A DNA stretch of 64,000 bases, taken from assembly GCF_003668555.1 (NCBI RefSeq), contig NZ_RCWN01000001.1:1908501-1972500 (forward strand), given 5' to 3'. Source of the stretch: Notoacmeibacter ruber. Lineage in GTDB: Bacteria; Pseudomonadota; Alphaproteobacteria; Rhizobiales; Rhizobiaceae. The notes under the pieces were generated by a model. That model searched no databases. It was not told the DNA's origin and worked only from the letters and a program-made list of their open reading frames with translations. Shown in pieces: positions 55,426-64,000 of this stretch. Made by a program: the position numbers and the translations under genes. Each line of letters opens with the position of its first letter. The stretch's first letter is position 1.

Positions 55426-57747
55426 ATGACCGACAACGCCAAGGAACTGGCCAAAGAAGGCAAGACACCGCATTACGACAGCCCGGCGGGCGGATGGGGC
55501 TCTCTGCGCGGCATCGCCGAGGTCACCGATGAAGCAAGCCCGGAATTCGGCGTCGCCGACACGCTACGCCGGCAGAACAAGCCGGGCGGCTTCATGTGCA
55601 CCTCGTGCGCCTGGCCGAAGCCTGCCAACTATCACCCGTTTGAATTCTGCGAAAATGGCGCGAAGGCCACCGTCTGGGAACTGACGAGCGATCGCTGCAC
55701 ACCCGAATTTTTCGAACAGCATACCGTCTCCGAATTGCGGAACTGGACCGATCACGAGCTTGAAATGACGGGCCGGCTGACCGAGCCGATGCGCTACGAT
55801 GCTGCGAGCGACCGCTATGTGCGGGCCTCCTGGGAGGAGGCTTTCTCGGCAATCGGCACCACGTTCAAGAGGCTCGATCCGAAATCGACCGTCTTCTATT
55901 CGTCCGGGCACGCGGGGCTGGAAGCCTCCTATCTCTACGCGCTGTTCGCGCGCCTCTACGGGCACAACAACCTGCCGCAAAGCTCCAATATGTGCCACGA
56001 GACCACTTCGGTCGGCCTGAAGAAGGTTATCGGCTCATCGGTCGGCACGGTCATCTGGGACGACCTGGAAGAGACGGATGCCTTTTTCTTCTTCGGCCAG
56101 AACCCCGGAACCAACTCTCCGCGCTTCCTTCGCCCACTCGCCGAGGCCAAACAGCGCGGCGCCAAGATCGTGACCTTCAATCCGCTCCGCGAACAGGGGC
56201 TGGTTTCGTTTGTCGATCCGCAGAGCCCGGTCCAGATGATGACCGGGAAGGAAACGAAAATTTCCCACCGCTATTATCAGCTCAAATCCGGCGGCGACGT
56301 CGCCGCCATTCTCGGCCTCTGCAAATATGTGATCGAAAAGGACGACGAGGCTCAGAAAAGCGGCGGCCATCGCGTGATCGATCAGGACTTTATCGATCAG
56401 CATACGACAGGCTTCGACGAATTCATCGAATTTGCACGCGCTGCGGACTGGTCCGACATCGAGAAGGCGTCTGGCCTATCGGAAACCGATCTGCGCGAAG
56501 CCGGTCATATTTATATCAGTTGCGAGCGCGTCATCGGGGTCTATGGCATGGGTCTCACCCAGCACAGCCACGGCGCTCTCAATATCGCGATGCTGGTCAA
56601 TCTCCTTTGCCTGCGCGGCAATATCGGCAAGGACGGAGCAGGCTGCTGCCCGGTCCGCGGCCATTCCAATGTTCAGGGGCAGCGAACCGTCGGCATTTCG
56701 GAAAAGCCCAGCCTGATACCGAACGACAAGTTACGCGAACTCTTCGGCTTCGAGCCGCCGATGGACCAGGGCTACGTCATCACCGAAGCGCTTCAGGCCA
56801 CCATGAAGGGCGAGGTCAAGGCAATTCTCTCCCTCGGCGGCAATCTGTGCCGGGCCCTGCCGGAGCGCGACAAGGTCGAGCAAAGCTGGAGCGCGCTCGA
56901 CCTGACCGCGATGATATCCACCAAACTCAATCGCAGCCATCTCTTCCCGGGCAAGGAGGGATGGATCCTACCCTGTCTCGGCCGCGCCGAGATCGATCGG
57001 CAGGCGACAGGCAATCAATATGTTTCGGTCGAGGATTCCTTTTCGTGCATTCACGGTTCGGTCGGGCACAGATCGCCCGCCTCCGAACATCTGAAAAGCG
57101 AGTTGGCGATCGTCGCCGGCCTGGCGAAAGCGACCCTGCCAGCCAATCCGAAAGTGAAATGGGATGAGTGGACGGCCGATTACAGCCATGTCCGCAACCT
57201 GATCGAGGCCTGCTATCCCGACGACTTCCACGACTATAATGCCCGCCTCAACGAGCCCGGCGGTTTCTGGCGGGGAAATTCGGCACGCGAGCGCATCTGG
57301 GAGACCGAGAGCGGCAAGGCTGTCATTACCACGCCGGACCAGCTTCATTCCCGCAACTTCGAGGAACGCGACGGCCGCTATATTTTGGTGACGCTGCGCT
57401 CCAACGACCAGTTCAACACGACCATCTACGGATATTCCGACCGTTTTCGCGGCATCGAGGGGACGCGCGACGTGGTGTTGATGAACCAGGCTGACATTGA
57501 TGCGGCGGGGCTTGAAGCGGGCGAGACGGTCACGCTTTTCTCCGACGACGACACGCCGGATGGCGGAAATCGCCGCCTTGGTGGGCTGACGCTCACGCCT
57601 TACAACATACCGCGCGGCACGATCGCCGGTTATTACCCGGAGTGCAACGTGCTGATCGGCCTGATGCATGGGGACGAGATATCGAAAACGCCCGCCAGCA
57701 AGTCGATTCCCGTTCGCATCGAGCGTGAAGAGAAACCGTCGCACTGA
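55426..57747 (+). CDS. FdhF/YdeP-type molybdopterin oxidoreductase
   Basis: 773 residues, formate-dehydrogenase-alpha-like family. N-terminal Cys pattern MCTSCAWPKP (C58, C61) with C75 may bind an iron-sulphur cluster; the Mo ligand position is Cys190 (SSNMCHETTS) where classic FdhF has Sec. Later blocks are FFFGQNPGTNSPRF, GNIGKDGAGCCPVRGHSNVQGQ and GGNLCRALPER. The C-terminal MopB domain ends YYPECNVLIGL. Homologue YdeP of E. coli confers acid resistance. No FdhD or electron-transfer partner adjoins; cyoA begins 90 bp downstream. Confidence 0.9.
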   Translation: MTDNAKELAKEGKTPHYDSPAGGWGSLRGIAEVTDEASPEFGVADTLRRQNKPGGFMCTSCAWPKPANYHPFEFCENGAKATVWELTSDRCTPEFFEQHTVSELRNWTDHELEMTGRLTEPMRYDAASDRYVRASWEEAFSAIGTTFKRLDPKSTVFYSSGHAGLEASYLYALFARLYGHNNLPQSSNMCHETTSVGLKKVIGSSVGTVIWDDLEETDAFFFFGQNPGTNSPRFLRPLAEAKQRGAKIVTFNPLREQGLVSFVDPQSPVQMMTGKETKISHRYYQLKSGGDVAAILGLCKYVIEKDDEAQKSGGHRVIDQDFIDQHTTGFDEFIEFARAADWSDIEKASGLSETDLREAGHIYISCERVIGVYGMGLTQHSHGALNIAMLVNLLCLRGNIGKDGAGCCPVRGHSNVQGQRTVGISEKPSLIPNDKLRELFGFEPPMDQGYVITEALQATMKGEVKAILSLGGNLCRALPERDKVEQSWSALDLTAMISTKLNRSHLFPGKEGWILPCLGRAEIDRQATGNQYVSVEDSFSCIHGSVGHRSPASEHLKSELAIVAGLAKATLPANPKVKWDEWTADYSHVRNLIEACYPDDFHDYNARLNEPGGFWRGNSARERIWETESGKAVITTPDQLHSRNFEERDGRYILVTLRSNDQFNTTIYGYSDRFRGIEGTRDVVLMNQADIDAAGLEAGETVTLFSDDDTPDGGNRRLGGLTLTPYNIPRGTIAGYYPECNVLIGLMHGDEISKTPASKSIPVRIEREEKPSH

Positions 57748-57837
57748 CGCGTCAGGATGAGGGTGGCCTTCCCGTCGGCCAGTCCTTAGTCTGGTGGCGA
57801 AGCGCCAGAAGACGGTGCGGCGCAAAGAGGGGACGTC

Positions 57838-58890
57838 GTGGCCAAAAGGCTCTCGCAAACCGCCTCGTCAGTGAGGTGGCGAATATACTTGCCACTTGCC
57901 GCCGGGTTTTCTGTTGCGGGTTGTTCATCAATGCCGCTGATCGACACTGCGGGGCCCGTGGCGGAGGCCAATCGCGATCTGATGTTCATCGCGCTCGGCC
58001 TGATGGCGGTCGTGGTCATTCCCGTCTTCATTCTCACCGCGCTGGTGCTGCTACGCTATCGAGCGGGGCATGAGCACGGCAAGTATCGGCCGGAATGGAA
58101 TTTCTCCGGTTGGTTGGAGGCGCTGATCTGGGGCATACCGGCGCTGATCATCGTGGCGCTTGGCGTATTTCTCTGGAATGGCACCCACCGGCTCGATCCT
58201 TACAGCCCGCTTCCGGCATCCAGTCCACCACTGGAAGTGCAGGTGATCGGCCTCGATTGGAAGTGGCTCTTTCTTTATCCGGAGCAACAGATCGCCTCCG
58301 TCGATCGGCTCGTTTTTCCCGCCGACCGCCCCATCGCGCTTTCCCTGACAACCGACGCCAACATGATGAGTTTCTTTATCCCCCGGCTCGGCAGTCAGAT
58401 TTACGCCATGGCCGGCATGGAAACGAAGCTGCATCTCGCTGCGGACGGCAACGGCACTTTTCTCGGACGCAACACCCAATTCAACGGAATCGGATTTTCG
58501 CGCCAGCACTTCGACGCGATGGCGGTAGGCGAGGACGATTTCGCGGCATTCGTCGATAAAGCGAAGGCGCGAGAGCCCCTGTCTTCCGCGCGCTATCGGC
58601 AACTCGCCCTGCCATCCGTGCTGGAGGAACCAGAAATCTACGGCGGCTATCCTGGCGACCATTTCCGACAGGTGATGATGAAGTACAAAAACGAAGTGCC
58701 GACCCCCGATCGTCCGGACGAAAATGCGCTCTCGACAGAGGACGATATCGGAAGCGTCGACGGCTCAGGCCATCCCGCTTTCAGTGTGGAGGAAGAAGCT
58801 CCCGTCGATCGCGGCGACGGGCCGATTACGGTTTCCGGCCCCCAGAAGGGTCGCAAAATCGAACCTGATGTCGAGGAAGCCAGCGAATGA
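57838..58890 (+). CDS. cyoA: Cytochrome bo-type quinol oxidase subunit II
   Basis: 350 residues from GTG 57838, with GAGGGG upstream. A lipoprotein signal (VAGC, Cys29) and two membrane helices (~48-70, 92-112) precede the cupredoxin domain. The CuA ligands of cytochrome c oxidases are missing, so quinol rather than cytochrome c is the donor. The last ~60 residues are an acidic, variable tail. Overlaps cyoB by 4 bp. Confidence 0.92.
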   Translation: MAKRLSQTASSVRWRIYLPLAAGFSVAGCSSMPLIDTAGPVAEANRDLMFIALGLMAVVVIPVFILTALVLLRYRAGHEHGKYRPEWNFSGWLEALIWGIPALIIVALGVFLWNGTHRLDPYSPLPASSPPLEVQVIGLDWKWLFLYPEQQIASVDRLVFPADRPIALSLTTDANMMSFFIPRLGSQIYAMAGMETKLHLAADGNGTFLGRNTQFNGIGFSRQHFDAMAVGEDDFAAFVDKAKAREPLSSARYRQLALPSVLEEPEIYGGYPGDHFRQVMMKYKNEVPTPDRPDENALSTEDDIGSVDGSGHPAFSVEEEAPVDRGDGPITVSGPQKGRKIEPDVEEASE

Positions 58891-60884
58891 CACTCCTCGG
58901 AAAACTGTCCTGGGATGCCCTGCCCTTCTACAGCGTCATTGCCTTTATTGCGGCGATGGTCGTCGTCGTCGCCGCGCTTCTGATAGCCGGGATCATCACC
59001 TGGTACTGGAAATGGCCCTATCTGTGGAAACACTGGTTCACCACGCAGGACCACAAGAAAATCGGGATGATGTATATCATTCTCGCTTTCGCCATGCTCG
59101 CCCGTGCCTTCATCGAGGCGATGATGATGCGAGCCCAGCAGGCCTTCGGGCTTGGAGCGGAGTCAGCGGGCTACCTGCCGCCCGAGCACTTCAATCAGCT
59201 TTTCACGACCCACGGCACGCTGATGATCTTCTTCGTCGCGATGCCGCTTCTCTCCGGCCTTATCAATTTCGTCGTGCCGCTTCAGATCGGAGCGCGTGAC
59301 GTGGCCTTTCCGCTCGTCAACCTGGTCTCTCTGTGGCTGACATGGGCGGGCGGCTTTCTGATGATGGTCAGTCTGGTCATCGGACGCTTCGCGACCGGTG
59401 GCTGGAGCGGCTACCCGCCTTTCACCGAGCTTTCCCTCTCACCCGGCGTCGGGGTTGATTACTGGATCTGGGCATTGATGCTTTCAGGTATCGGAACCAC
59501 GCTCACGGGGATCAATTTCGTAACGACCATCTGGAAGATGCGCGCGCCGGGCATGACCCTGATGCGTATGCCGCTCTTCTGCTGGACGTCGCTCTGTACT
59601 GCCCTTCTGATGATCTATGCGCTGCCGCCCCTGACGGTTGCGACCGGCCTTCTGGCTCTCGACCGCTATGCCGGCTTCCACTTCTTCACGAACGACGCCG
59701 GCGGCAACGTGATGCACTATGCCAACCTTTTCTGGCTGTTCGGTCATCCCGAAGTGTACATCCTCATACTGCCCGCCTTCGGGGTCTTCTCGGAGGTAAT
59801 CTCCACCTTTTCCGGCAAGAAGCTCTTCGGCTACACATCACTGGTCTACGCGACCATGTGCATCGCCGTGCTCTCCTTCACGGTCTGGCTGCATCACTTC
59901 TTCACGATGGGGGGCACGGCGGACGTAAACGCCTTTTTCGGCATCATGACCATGGTGATCGCCGTACCGACCGGCGTGAAAATCTTCGACTGGCTTTTGA
60001 CCATGTGGGGCGGCCGCATCAGGCTCACCGTGCCGATGCTCTATTCGCTTGCCTTTATCGTCACCTTCGTTCTCGGGGGTGTCTCAGGCGTTCTGCTGGC
60101 TATCCCGCCGGTCGACTATATGGTGCACAATACGCTTTTCCTGGTCGCCCATTTCCACAACATGCTGATCCCCGGAACGCTTTTCGGCATGTTTGCCGGC
60201 ATCCATTACTGGTTTCCGAAGGCCACCGGATTCCGCCTCGATGAAAAATGGGGCCGCCGCGCCTTCTGGTTCTGGGTCTCCGGCTTCTACGTCGCGTTCA
60301 TGCCGCTTTACATACTCGGCCTGATGGGAATGCCGCGCCGCATGGTCACCTACGAGGTGGAAGCCTGGCAGGCCTGGCTGATCGCCGCAGCGATCGGCGC
60401 CATTCTCATCGGACTCGGCATCGCCTGCATGTTCATCATGCTCTACGTCTCGATCCGCGATCGTGGCCGCCTTCAGGATGTCACCGGCGATCCGTGGGAC
60501 GGGCGGACGCTGGAATGGTCGATCACCTCACCGCCGCCGGAATGGAACTTCGATGAAGTCCCGGTCGTCACTCGCCGCGACGAATGGTGGTACCGCAAGC
60601 AGAACGGCGAAATGCAGCAAAAAAGCGAGGACCCCGGTGATTACGAACCGATCGACGTCCCCAAATGGTCACTGATCGGTCCCTCACTCGGCATGGTTGG
60701 CACCGCGTTCGGCTTCGCCATGGTCTGGCACGTCTGGTGGCTGGCCATCCTGACCGGCGGTATTCTCGTTTCGATGATGATCGGCCGCGCTTTCGTGAAG
60801 GATCGCGAACGCGCCATCCATACGGAAATCATCGCGCAGCACGCCCGCCTCTGGAACATGGCGCAGCGGGGTGAACACCCATGA
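58887..60884 (+). CDS. cyoB: Quinol oxidase subunit I
   Basis: 665 residues; heme-copper core. Heme/copper ligands visible: His in TTHGTLM (low-spin heme), FGHPEVYI (CuB His and cross-linked Tyr), LHHFFTMG (two CuB His), and VAHFHNMLIPG (heme ligands). The start overlaps the cyoA stop (ATGA). The operon lacks an attached heme O synthase (cyoE), at least within this window. Confidence 0.97.
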   Translation: MTLLGKLSWDALPFYSVIAFIAAMVVVVAALLIAGIITWYWKWPYLWKHWFTTQDHKKIGMMYIILAFAMLARAFIEAMMMRAQQAFGLGAESAGYLPPEHFNQLFTTHGTLMIFFVAMPLLSGLINFVVPLQIGARDVAFPLVNLVSLWLTWAGGFLMMVSLVIGRFATGGWSGYPPFTELSLSPGVGVDYWIWALMLSGIGTTLTGINFVTTIWKMRAPGMTLMRMPLFCWTSLCTALLMIYALPPLTVATGLLALDRYAGFHFFTNDAGGNVMHYANLFWLFGHPEVYILILPAFGVFSEVISTFSGKKLFGYTSLVYATMCIAVLSFTVWLHHFFTMGGTADVNAFFGIMTMVIAVPTGVKIFDWLLTMWGGRIRLTVPMLYSLAFIVTFVLGGVSGVLLAIPPVDYMVHNTLFLVAHFHNMLIPGTLFGMFAGIHYWFPKATGFRLDEKWGRRAFWFWVSGFYVAFMPLYILGLMGMPRRMVTYEVEAWQAWLIAAAIGAILIGLGIACMFIMLYVSIRDRGRLQDVTGDPWDGRTLEWSITSPPPEWNFDEVPVVTRRDEWWYRKQNGEMQQKSEDPGDYEPIDVPKWSLIGPSLGMVGTAFGFAMVWHVWWLAILTGGILVSMMIGRAFVKDRERAIHTEIIAQHARLWNMAQRGEHP

Positions 60885-61531
60885 GCCAGACGCTGACACA
60901 AACGGAGCTCGATCAGGGCAGTAATCAGCAGCATCCAGGCCCGGAAATCGCGCGCGGCGATAGCGAAACCGGCCGCGAGGACGAGACGGAAGTCTTCGGT
61001 TTCTGGGCCTTCATGATGAGTGATGCCATCATCTTCACGCTGCTTTTTGCTACCTTCGGCGTGCTGCGGCAGGGTCTTGCGGGCGGACCAGGACCGCGCG
61101 AACTCTTCTCCCTGCCGCTGACAGCGGCAGAAACCGCCGCGCTCCTCACATCATCGGTCACCTTCGGGGTCGCAAGCCTTGGTCTTCAGGCCGAACGACC
61201 GGGCCGGGCCATTTTCTGGCTCGCCATCACCTTCGTGCTCGGTGCGATCTTTCTCGGCCTCGAACTCTATGAATTTCACGACATCTTTTCAAAAGGCGGA
61301 ACGCCGCAGACCTCGGGCTTTCTCTCGGCCTGGTTCACGCTTCTGGCGACGCACGGCCTGCACGTCACCTTCGGCATGGGTTGGCTGATACTGATCGTGG
61401 TCCAGCTCATCCTCTACGGAACGGAAGCACAGGTTGGCCAGCGCATGCTGCGACTCGGCATTTTCTGGCACTTTCTCGACGTCGTCTGGGTCGGCATTTT
61501 CTCGATCGTCTATCTGGGGACGCTGGCATGA
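60881..61531 (+). CDS. cyoC: Quinol oxidase subunit III
   Basis: 216 residues, five hydrophobic helices, and a polar N-terminus. FWAFMMSDAIIFTLLFATF and ATHGLHVTFGMGWLI blocks are typical of CyoC. Starts at ATG 60881 overlapping cyoB by 4 bp, and overlaps cyoD by 4 bp. Confidence 0.95.
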   Translation: MSQTLTQTELDQGSNQQHPGPEIARGDSETGREDETEVFGFWAFMMSDAIIFTLLFATFGVLRQGLAGGPGPRELFSLPLTAAETAALLTSSVTFGVASLGLQAERPGRAIFWLAITFVLGAIFLGLELYEFHDIFSKGGTPQTSGFLSAWFTLLATHGLHVTFGMGWLILIVVQLILYGTEAQVGQRMLRLGIFWHFLDVVWVGIFSIVYLGTLA

Positions 61532-61935
61532 AGGGCAGCCCGAGCGAAGAAGCGCAGAAGATTCAGGAGCGCGGCAACGCTGCGCCGAAGAAGCTGCGGG
61601 AAGAGGAGCTTGCCACCTACCTCAAAGGGTTGGCTTTTGCAGCGGTTCTGACCATTGCAGCCTTTGCCGTAATCATGGCGGATCTGCTGGAAGGCTGGGC
61701 CGCGCGGCTGACCGTCTACGGCCTCGGTCTGATCCAGATCGGCGTGCACCTCTATTATTTCCTGCACCTCGATTTCAAAGGCAGCCGGCGCGAAGATCTG
61801 CTGCTTGTTCTCTTCACCACCCTGCTGGCCATACTGATGGTCGGCGGCACGCTGTGGATCGTACTCGGCATGAACGCCCGCATGATGCCGGCAGGCATGA
61901 TGGGCGGCACGACGTCAATCAGCGGCGGAATGTGA
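61528..61935 (+). CDS. cyoD: Quinol oxidase subunit IV
   Basis: 135 residues from ATG 61528 (MKGSPSEEAQKIQ); the ORF extension to 61381 is not used. Three hydrophobic helices and the LYYFLHLDF block match CyoD, an assembly subunit of bo-type oxidase. Last gene of cyoABCD; converges with nadC after 9 bp. Confidence 0.93.
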   Translation: MKGSPSEEAQKIQERGNAAPKKLREEELATYLKGLAFAAVLTIAAFAVIMADLLEGWAARLTVYGLGLIQIGVHLYYFLHLDFKGSRREDLLLVLFTTLLAILMVGGTLWIVLGMNARMMPAGMMGGTTSISGGM

Positions 61936-61944
61936 GGGGGCCGA

Positions 61945-62805
61945 TCAGCTGAAATCGAGACCGAGATCGAGCACACCGACCGAATGGGTGAGCGCGCCGA
62001 CGGAAATGTAATCGACGCCGGTCGCCGCGACCTCGGCAATGCGTTCCAGCCGCATGTTACCGGATGCCTCGGTCTTCATCCGACCATCCACCAGCCGAAC
62101 CGCTTCGCTGAGCGTCGCGGTTTCCATATTGTCGAGGAGGACGTTGTGCGCGCCGCCCTCGTCCAGCACTTCTGCAAGCTGATCGAGTGTGTCCACCTCG
62201 ATCTCGACCGCCATCATGTGGCTGGCGCCCGACTTCACCGCCTGCAACACGGCGCGGACGCCTCCGGCGGCGGCAATATGATTGTCCTTGATCAGAATGG
62301 CGTCCGACAGCGAATAGCGATGATTGAATCCGCCGCCATGGAGGACAGCCAGTTTCTCGGCAATGCGGAGGCCCGGCGTCGTCTTCCTGGTGCAGGTGAT
62401 ACGGGCCTGCGTGCCCGCCGCCTCACCCACGAACGCCGCCGTCTGCGTGGCGATACCGCTCATCCGGCCGGCGAAATTTAAGGCCACGCGCTCACCCATC
62501 AGGATCGAGGCGGCGTCTCCCTCGATCGCCATGACGGTCATGCCGGCTTCGCAGGCCTGACCATCCTCGACGATGGTGGAAACGACGAGATCGGGATCGA
62601 CGAGACGAAAGGCAAGCGCTGCAATCGCCATTCCAGAGATGCGCCCGGCTTGCCGCGCGCGCATCTCGGCGCGCCAGCGCGTTCCGGCAGGGACGACGGC
62701 CCGCGTCGTAGCGTCGCCATAGGCGCCCATATCCTCCAACAAAGCGCCCCGAACCATGGGTTCGAGAACGAGATTGGGAACGCGCATGGCGAAAGCCTGG
62801 GTCAT
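61945..62805 (-). CDS. nadC: Nicotinate-nucleotide pyrophosphorylase (quinolinate phosphoribosyltransferase)
   Basis: 286 residues; converts quinolinate and PRPP to nicotinate mononucleotide. Diagnostic blocks: EDMGAYGDATTRAV, TRKTTPGLRIAEKLAVLHGGGFNHRYSLSDAILIKDNH, VEIEVDTLDQL, DYISVGALTHS. Start ATG 62805 overlaps the nadB stop by 4 bp, so the two NAD-synthesis genes are coupled. Confidence 0.96.
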   Translation of the reverse strand: MTQAFAMRVPNLVLEPMVRGALLEDMGAYGDATTRAVVPAGTRWRAEMRARQAGRISGMAIAALAFRLVDPDLVVSTIVEDGQACEAGMTVMAIEGDAASILMGERVALNFAGRMSGIATQTAAFVGEAAGTQARITCTRKTTPGLRIAEKLAVLHGGGFNHRYSLSDAILIKDNHIAAAGGVRAVLQAVKSGASHMMAVEIEVDTLDQLAEVLDEGGAHNVLLDNMETATLSEAVRLVDGRMKTEASGNMRLERIAEVAATGVDYISVGALTHSVGVLDLGLDFS

Positions 62806-64000
62806 GTCGCCGGCTCTTTCTCTTCGACAGCAGTCCGGCGGATCGCCAAGGCCTCATCGAGCGTCATCATGGTTCGTTTGGCCAATTCCGGCTCGGGTGC
62901 CGGAAAGTCAGAGCGATAATGGCCCCCGCGCGATTCCTCGCGCTGCAGGGCCGCCGCTGCGATCAGCGTGGCCGTTGCAATCATATTGGAGAATGCATCG
63001 GAGGGCGCGGTTTCACGGTTCAGATCATCGATCTTCCGCAATGCTGCTTTCAGCCCTTCCGCATTGCGCACGACACCGACATGGTCGGTCATCAATCGGC
63101 GCAGTTCTGCAACAGCGGACTGATCGGCCAGCGCGCCCCCTTCCTCGAAGGAAACAGAGACGTCTTCGATGTCATTTCCGGGAATGCCGAGCGTCCTGCC
63201 CATATCTTCGGCGGCGCTGGACGCGATCACCAGCGCTTCGAGAAGGCCGTTGGATGCAAGCCGGTTCGCACCGTGCAGGCCGGTCGAGGCGACCTCGCCC
63301 GCGACCCAAAGCCCTTCAAGAGAGGTGCGACCAGACGTATCGGCGGCAACGCCACCCATATGATAATGCGCCGCTGCATTGACGGGGATCGGCTCGGCAA
63401 CCGGATCGATACCAGCCTTGCGGCACGCCTCCGCAACGGCGGGAAACTGGGTCAGCACCTTTTCGCCAAGCGCTTTCCGGGTATCGAGCATGGGCCGAAG
63501 ACCCTGCTGGCTCTGGCTGAAAATGGCGCGCGCCACGATATCGCGGGGCGCAAGCTCCTTGTCGGGGTGAATGCCCTCCATGAAGCGCTCGCCACGCTCA
63601 TTGACGAGAATCGCGCCTTCCCCACGAAGAGCCTCCGTCGCCAGCGGCGCAGGATCGATGCCCGCGTCGATCGCGGTTGGATGAAACTGAACGAACTCCG
63701 GATCACCGATGACCGCACCGGCGCGGGCGGCCATGCCGATGACGTGTCCCCGGATGCGGGGCGGATTGGTAGTGATGGCGTAGAGGCCTGCCGAGCCGCC
63801 GCCCGCCAGAAGATGGGCCGAACCCCGCAGCAAGACCGGCACTGTCGATGGCTCCGACGCTCGCTCGATATAAACCCCGGTGACGCGACCGTCTTCGACT
63901 TCGAGGCCGCTCGCCAGCGTATCGGTCAGCACCTGGATCGAGGGAGTCTGAAGGACCTTTTCGACAAGCGTCGCCATGACGGCGCGACCTGCCTGATCTC
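62802..64000 (-). CDS. nadB: L-aspartate oxidase (5' end outside window)
   Basis: FAD enzyme that oxidises aspartate to iminoaspartate in de novo NAD synthesis. Open from the right window edge (frame reads DQAGRAVMATLVEKV just inside) to its stop at 62802, about 399 residues. The succinate-dehydrogenase-like fold shows GGGSAGLYAITTNPP, RGEGAILVNERGERFM and HYHMGGVAADTSGRT. nadA is probably beyond the edge; only the 3' part is here. Confidence 0.95.
   Translation of the reverse strand, partial: DQAGRAVMATLVEKVLQTPSIQVLTDTLASGLEVEDGRVTGVYIERASEPSTVPVLLRGSAHLLAGGGSAGLYAITTNPPRIRGHVIGMAARAGAVIGDPEFVQFHPTAIDAGIDPAPLATEALRGEGAILVNERGERFMEGIHPDKELAPRDIVARAIFSQSQQGLRPMLDTRKALGEKVLTQFPAVAEACRKAGIDPVAEPIPVNAAAHYHMGGVAADTSGRTSLEGLWVAGEVASTGLHGANRLASNGLLEALVIASSAAEDMGRTLGIPGNDIEDVSVSFEEGGALADQSAVAELRRLMTDHVGVVRNAEGLKAALRKIDDLNRETAPSDAFSNMIATATLIAAAALQREESRGGHYRSDFPAPEPELAKRTMMTLDEALAIRRTAVEEKEPAT

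Noticed and set aside
1..64000. CRISPR array, prophage or integron
   Set aside because: No regularly spaced repeat, phage structural gene or integrase seen anywhere in the window.

Overview
The window is GC-rich, gene-dense chromosomal DNA from an alphaproteobacterium of the order Hyphomicrobiales (Rhizobiales). The assignment rests on combinations typical of that group: a fused TrpE(G) anthranilate synthase behind a short Trp leader peptide, the CtrA/ChpT/SciP cell-cycle regulators with fliJ beside ctrA, an EipA (DUF1134) protein, a SmoEFGK polyol transporter, trmL-hemF next to petA-petB, and many small ORFs known mainly from rhizobia. I cannot assign a genus. No CRISPR array, rRNA operon, prophage or intact insertion sequence was seen.

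Layout. 1-8 kb: cytochrome bc1 (petB, cut by the window edge, and petA), a heterodimeric ABC exporter pair, trmL and hemF. 8-15 kb: a DUF2252 protein, a DUF1059 protein, then a small AT-rich foreign-looking patch (about 9.82-10.6 kb) joined to the 3' remnant of an MFS transporter gene; a DUF1127-like/LysR divergent pair; a divergent SDR/TetR pair; an intact MFS transporter. 14.7-24.3 kb: a translationally coupled CCA transferase/Nudix/DUF1285 operon facing a coupled MoxR-DUF58-DUF4159-GATase-like membrane operon. 24-30 kb: phosphatases, a GNAT acetyltransferase with an Arg-rich upstream ORF, a glutathionyl-hydroquinone-reductase-type GST, a Nudix protein, and a secreted and a membrane protein of unknown function. 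30-39 kb: leuA with a leucine leader peptide, a CDF transporter, two cell-envelope genes (extensin-like, L,D-transpeptidase), and trpE(G) with its attenuator. 39-45.5 kb: a NolR-like ArsR regulator, an RNA methyltransferase, a coiled-coil protein, eipA, chpT, a lone receiver protein, ctrA and fliJ. 45.6-51 kb: smoEFGK and its LacI-type regulator. 51-55 kb: tRNA-Met, a Gfo/Idh/MocA oxidoreductase, mnmA, sciP and a TauE/SafE exporter. 55-64 kb: a YdeP-type molybdopterin oxidoreductase, the bo-type quinol oxidase operon cyoABCD, and nadC-nadB (nadB cut by the window edge).

Themes. Respiration appears at both ends (bc1 complex and quinol oxidase). The CtrA phosphorelay is well represented: ChpT passes phosphate to CtrA, SciP antagonises CtrA activation, and the ctrA upstream region holds four GANTC (CcrM) sites. 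Translation-coupled regulation is unusually visible: leuA and trpE(G) both have codon-biased leader peptides with overlapping hairpins, and a third, Arg-rich leader ORF precedes a GNAT gene. Most multi-gene units are joined by 1-4 bp stop/start overlaps, several with GTG or TTG starts.
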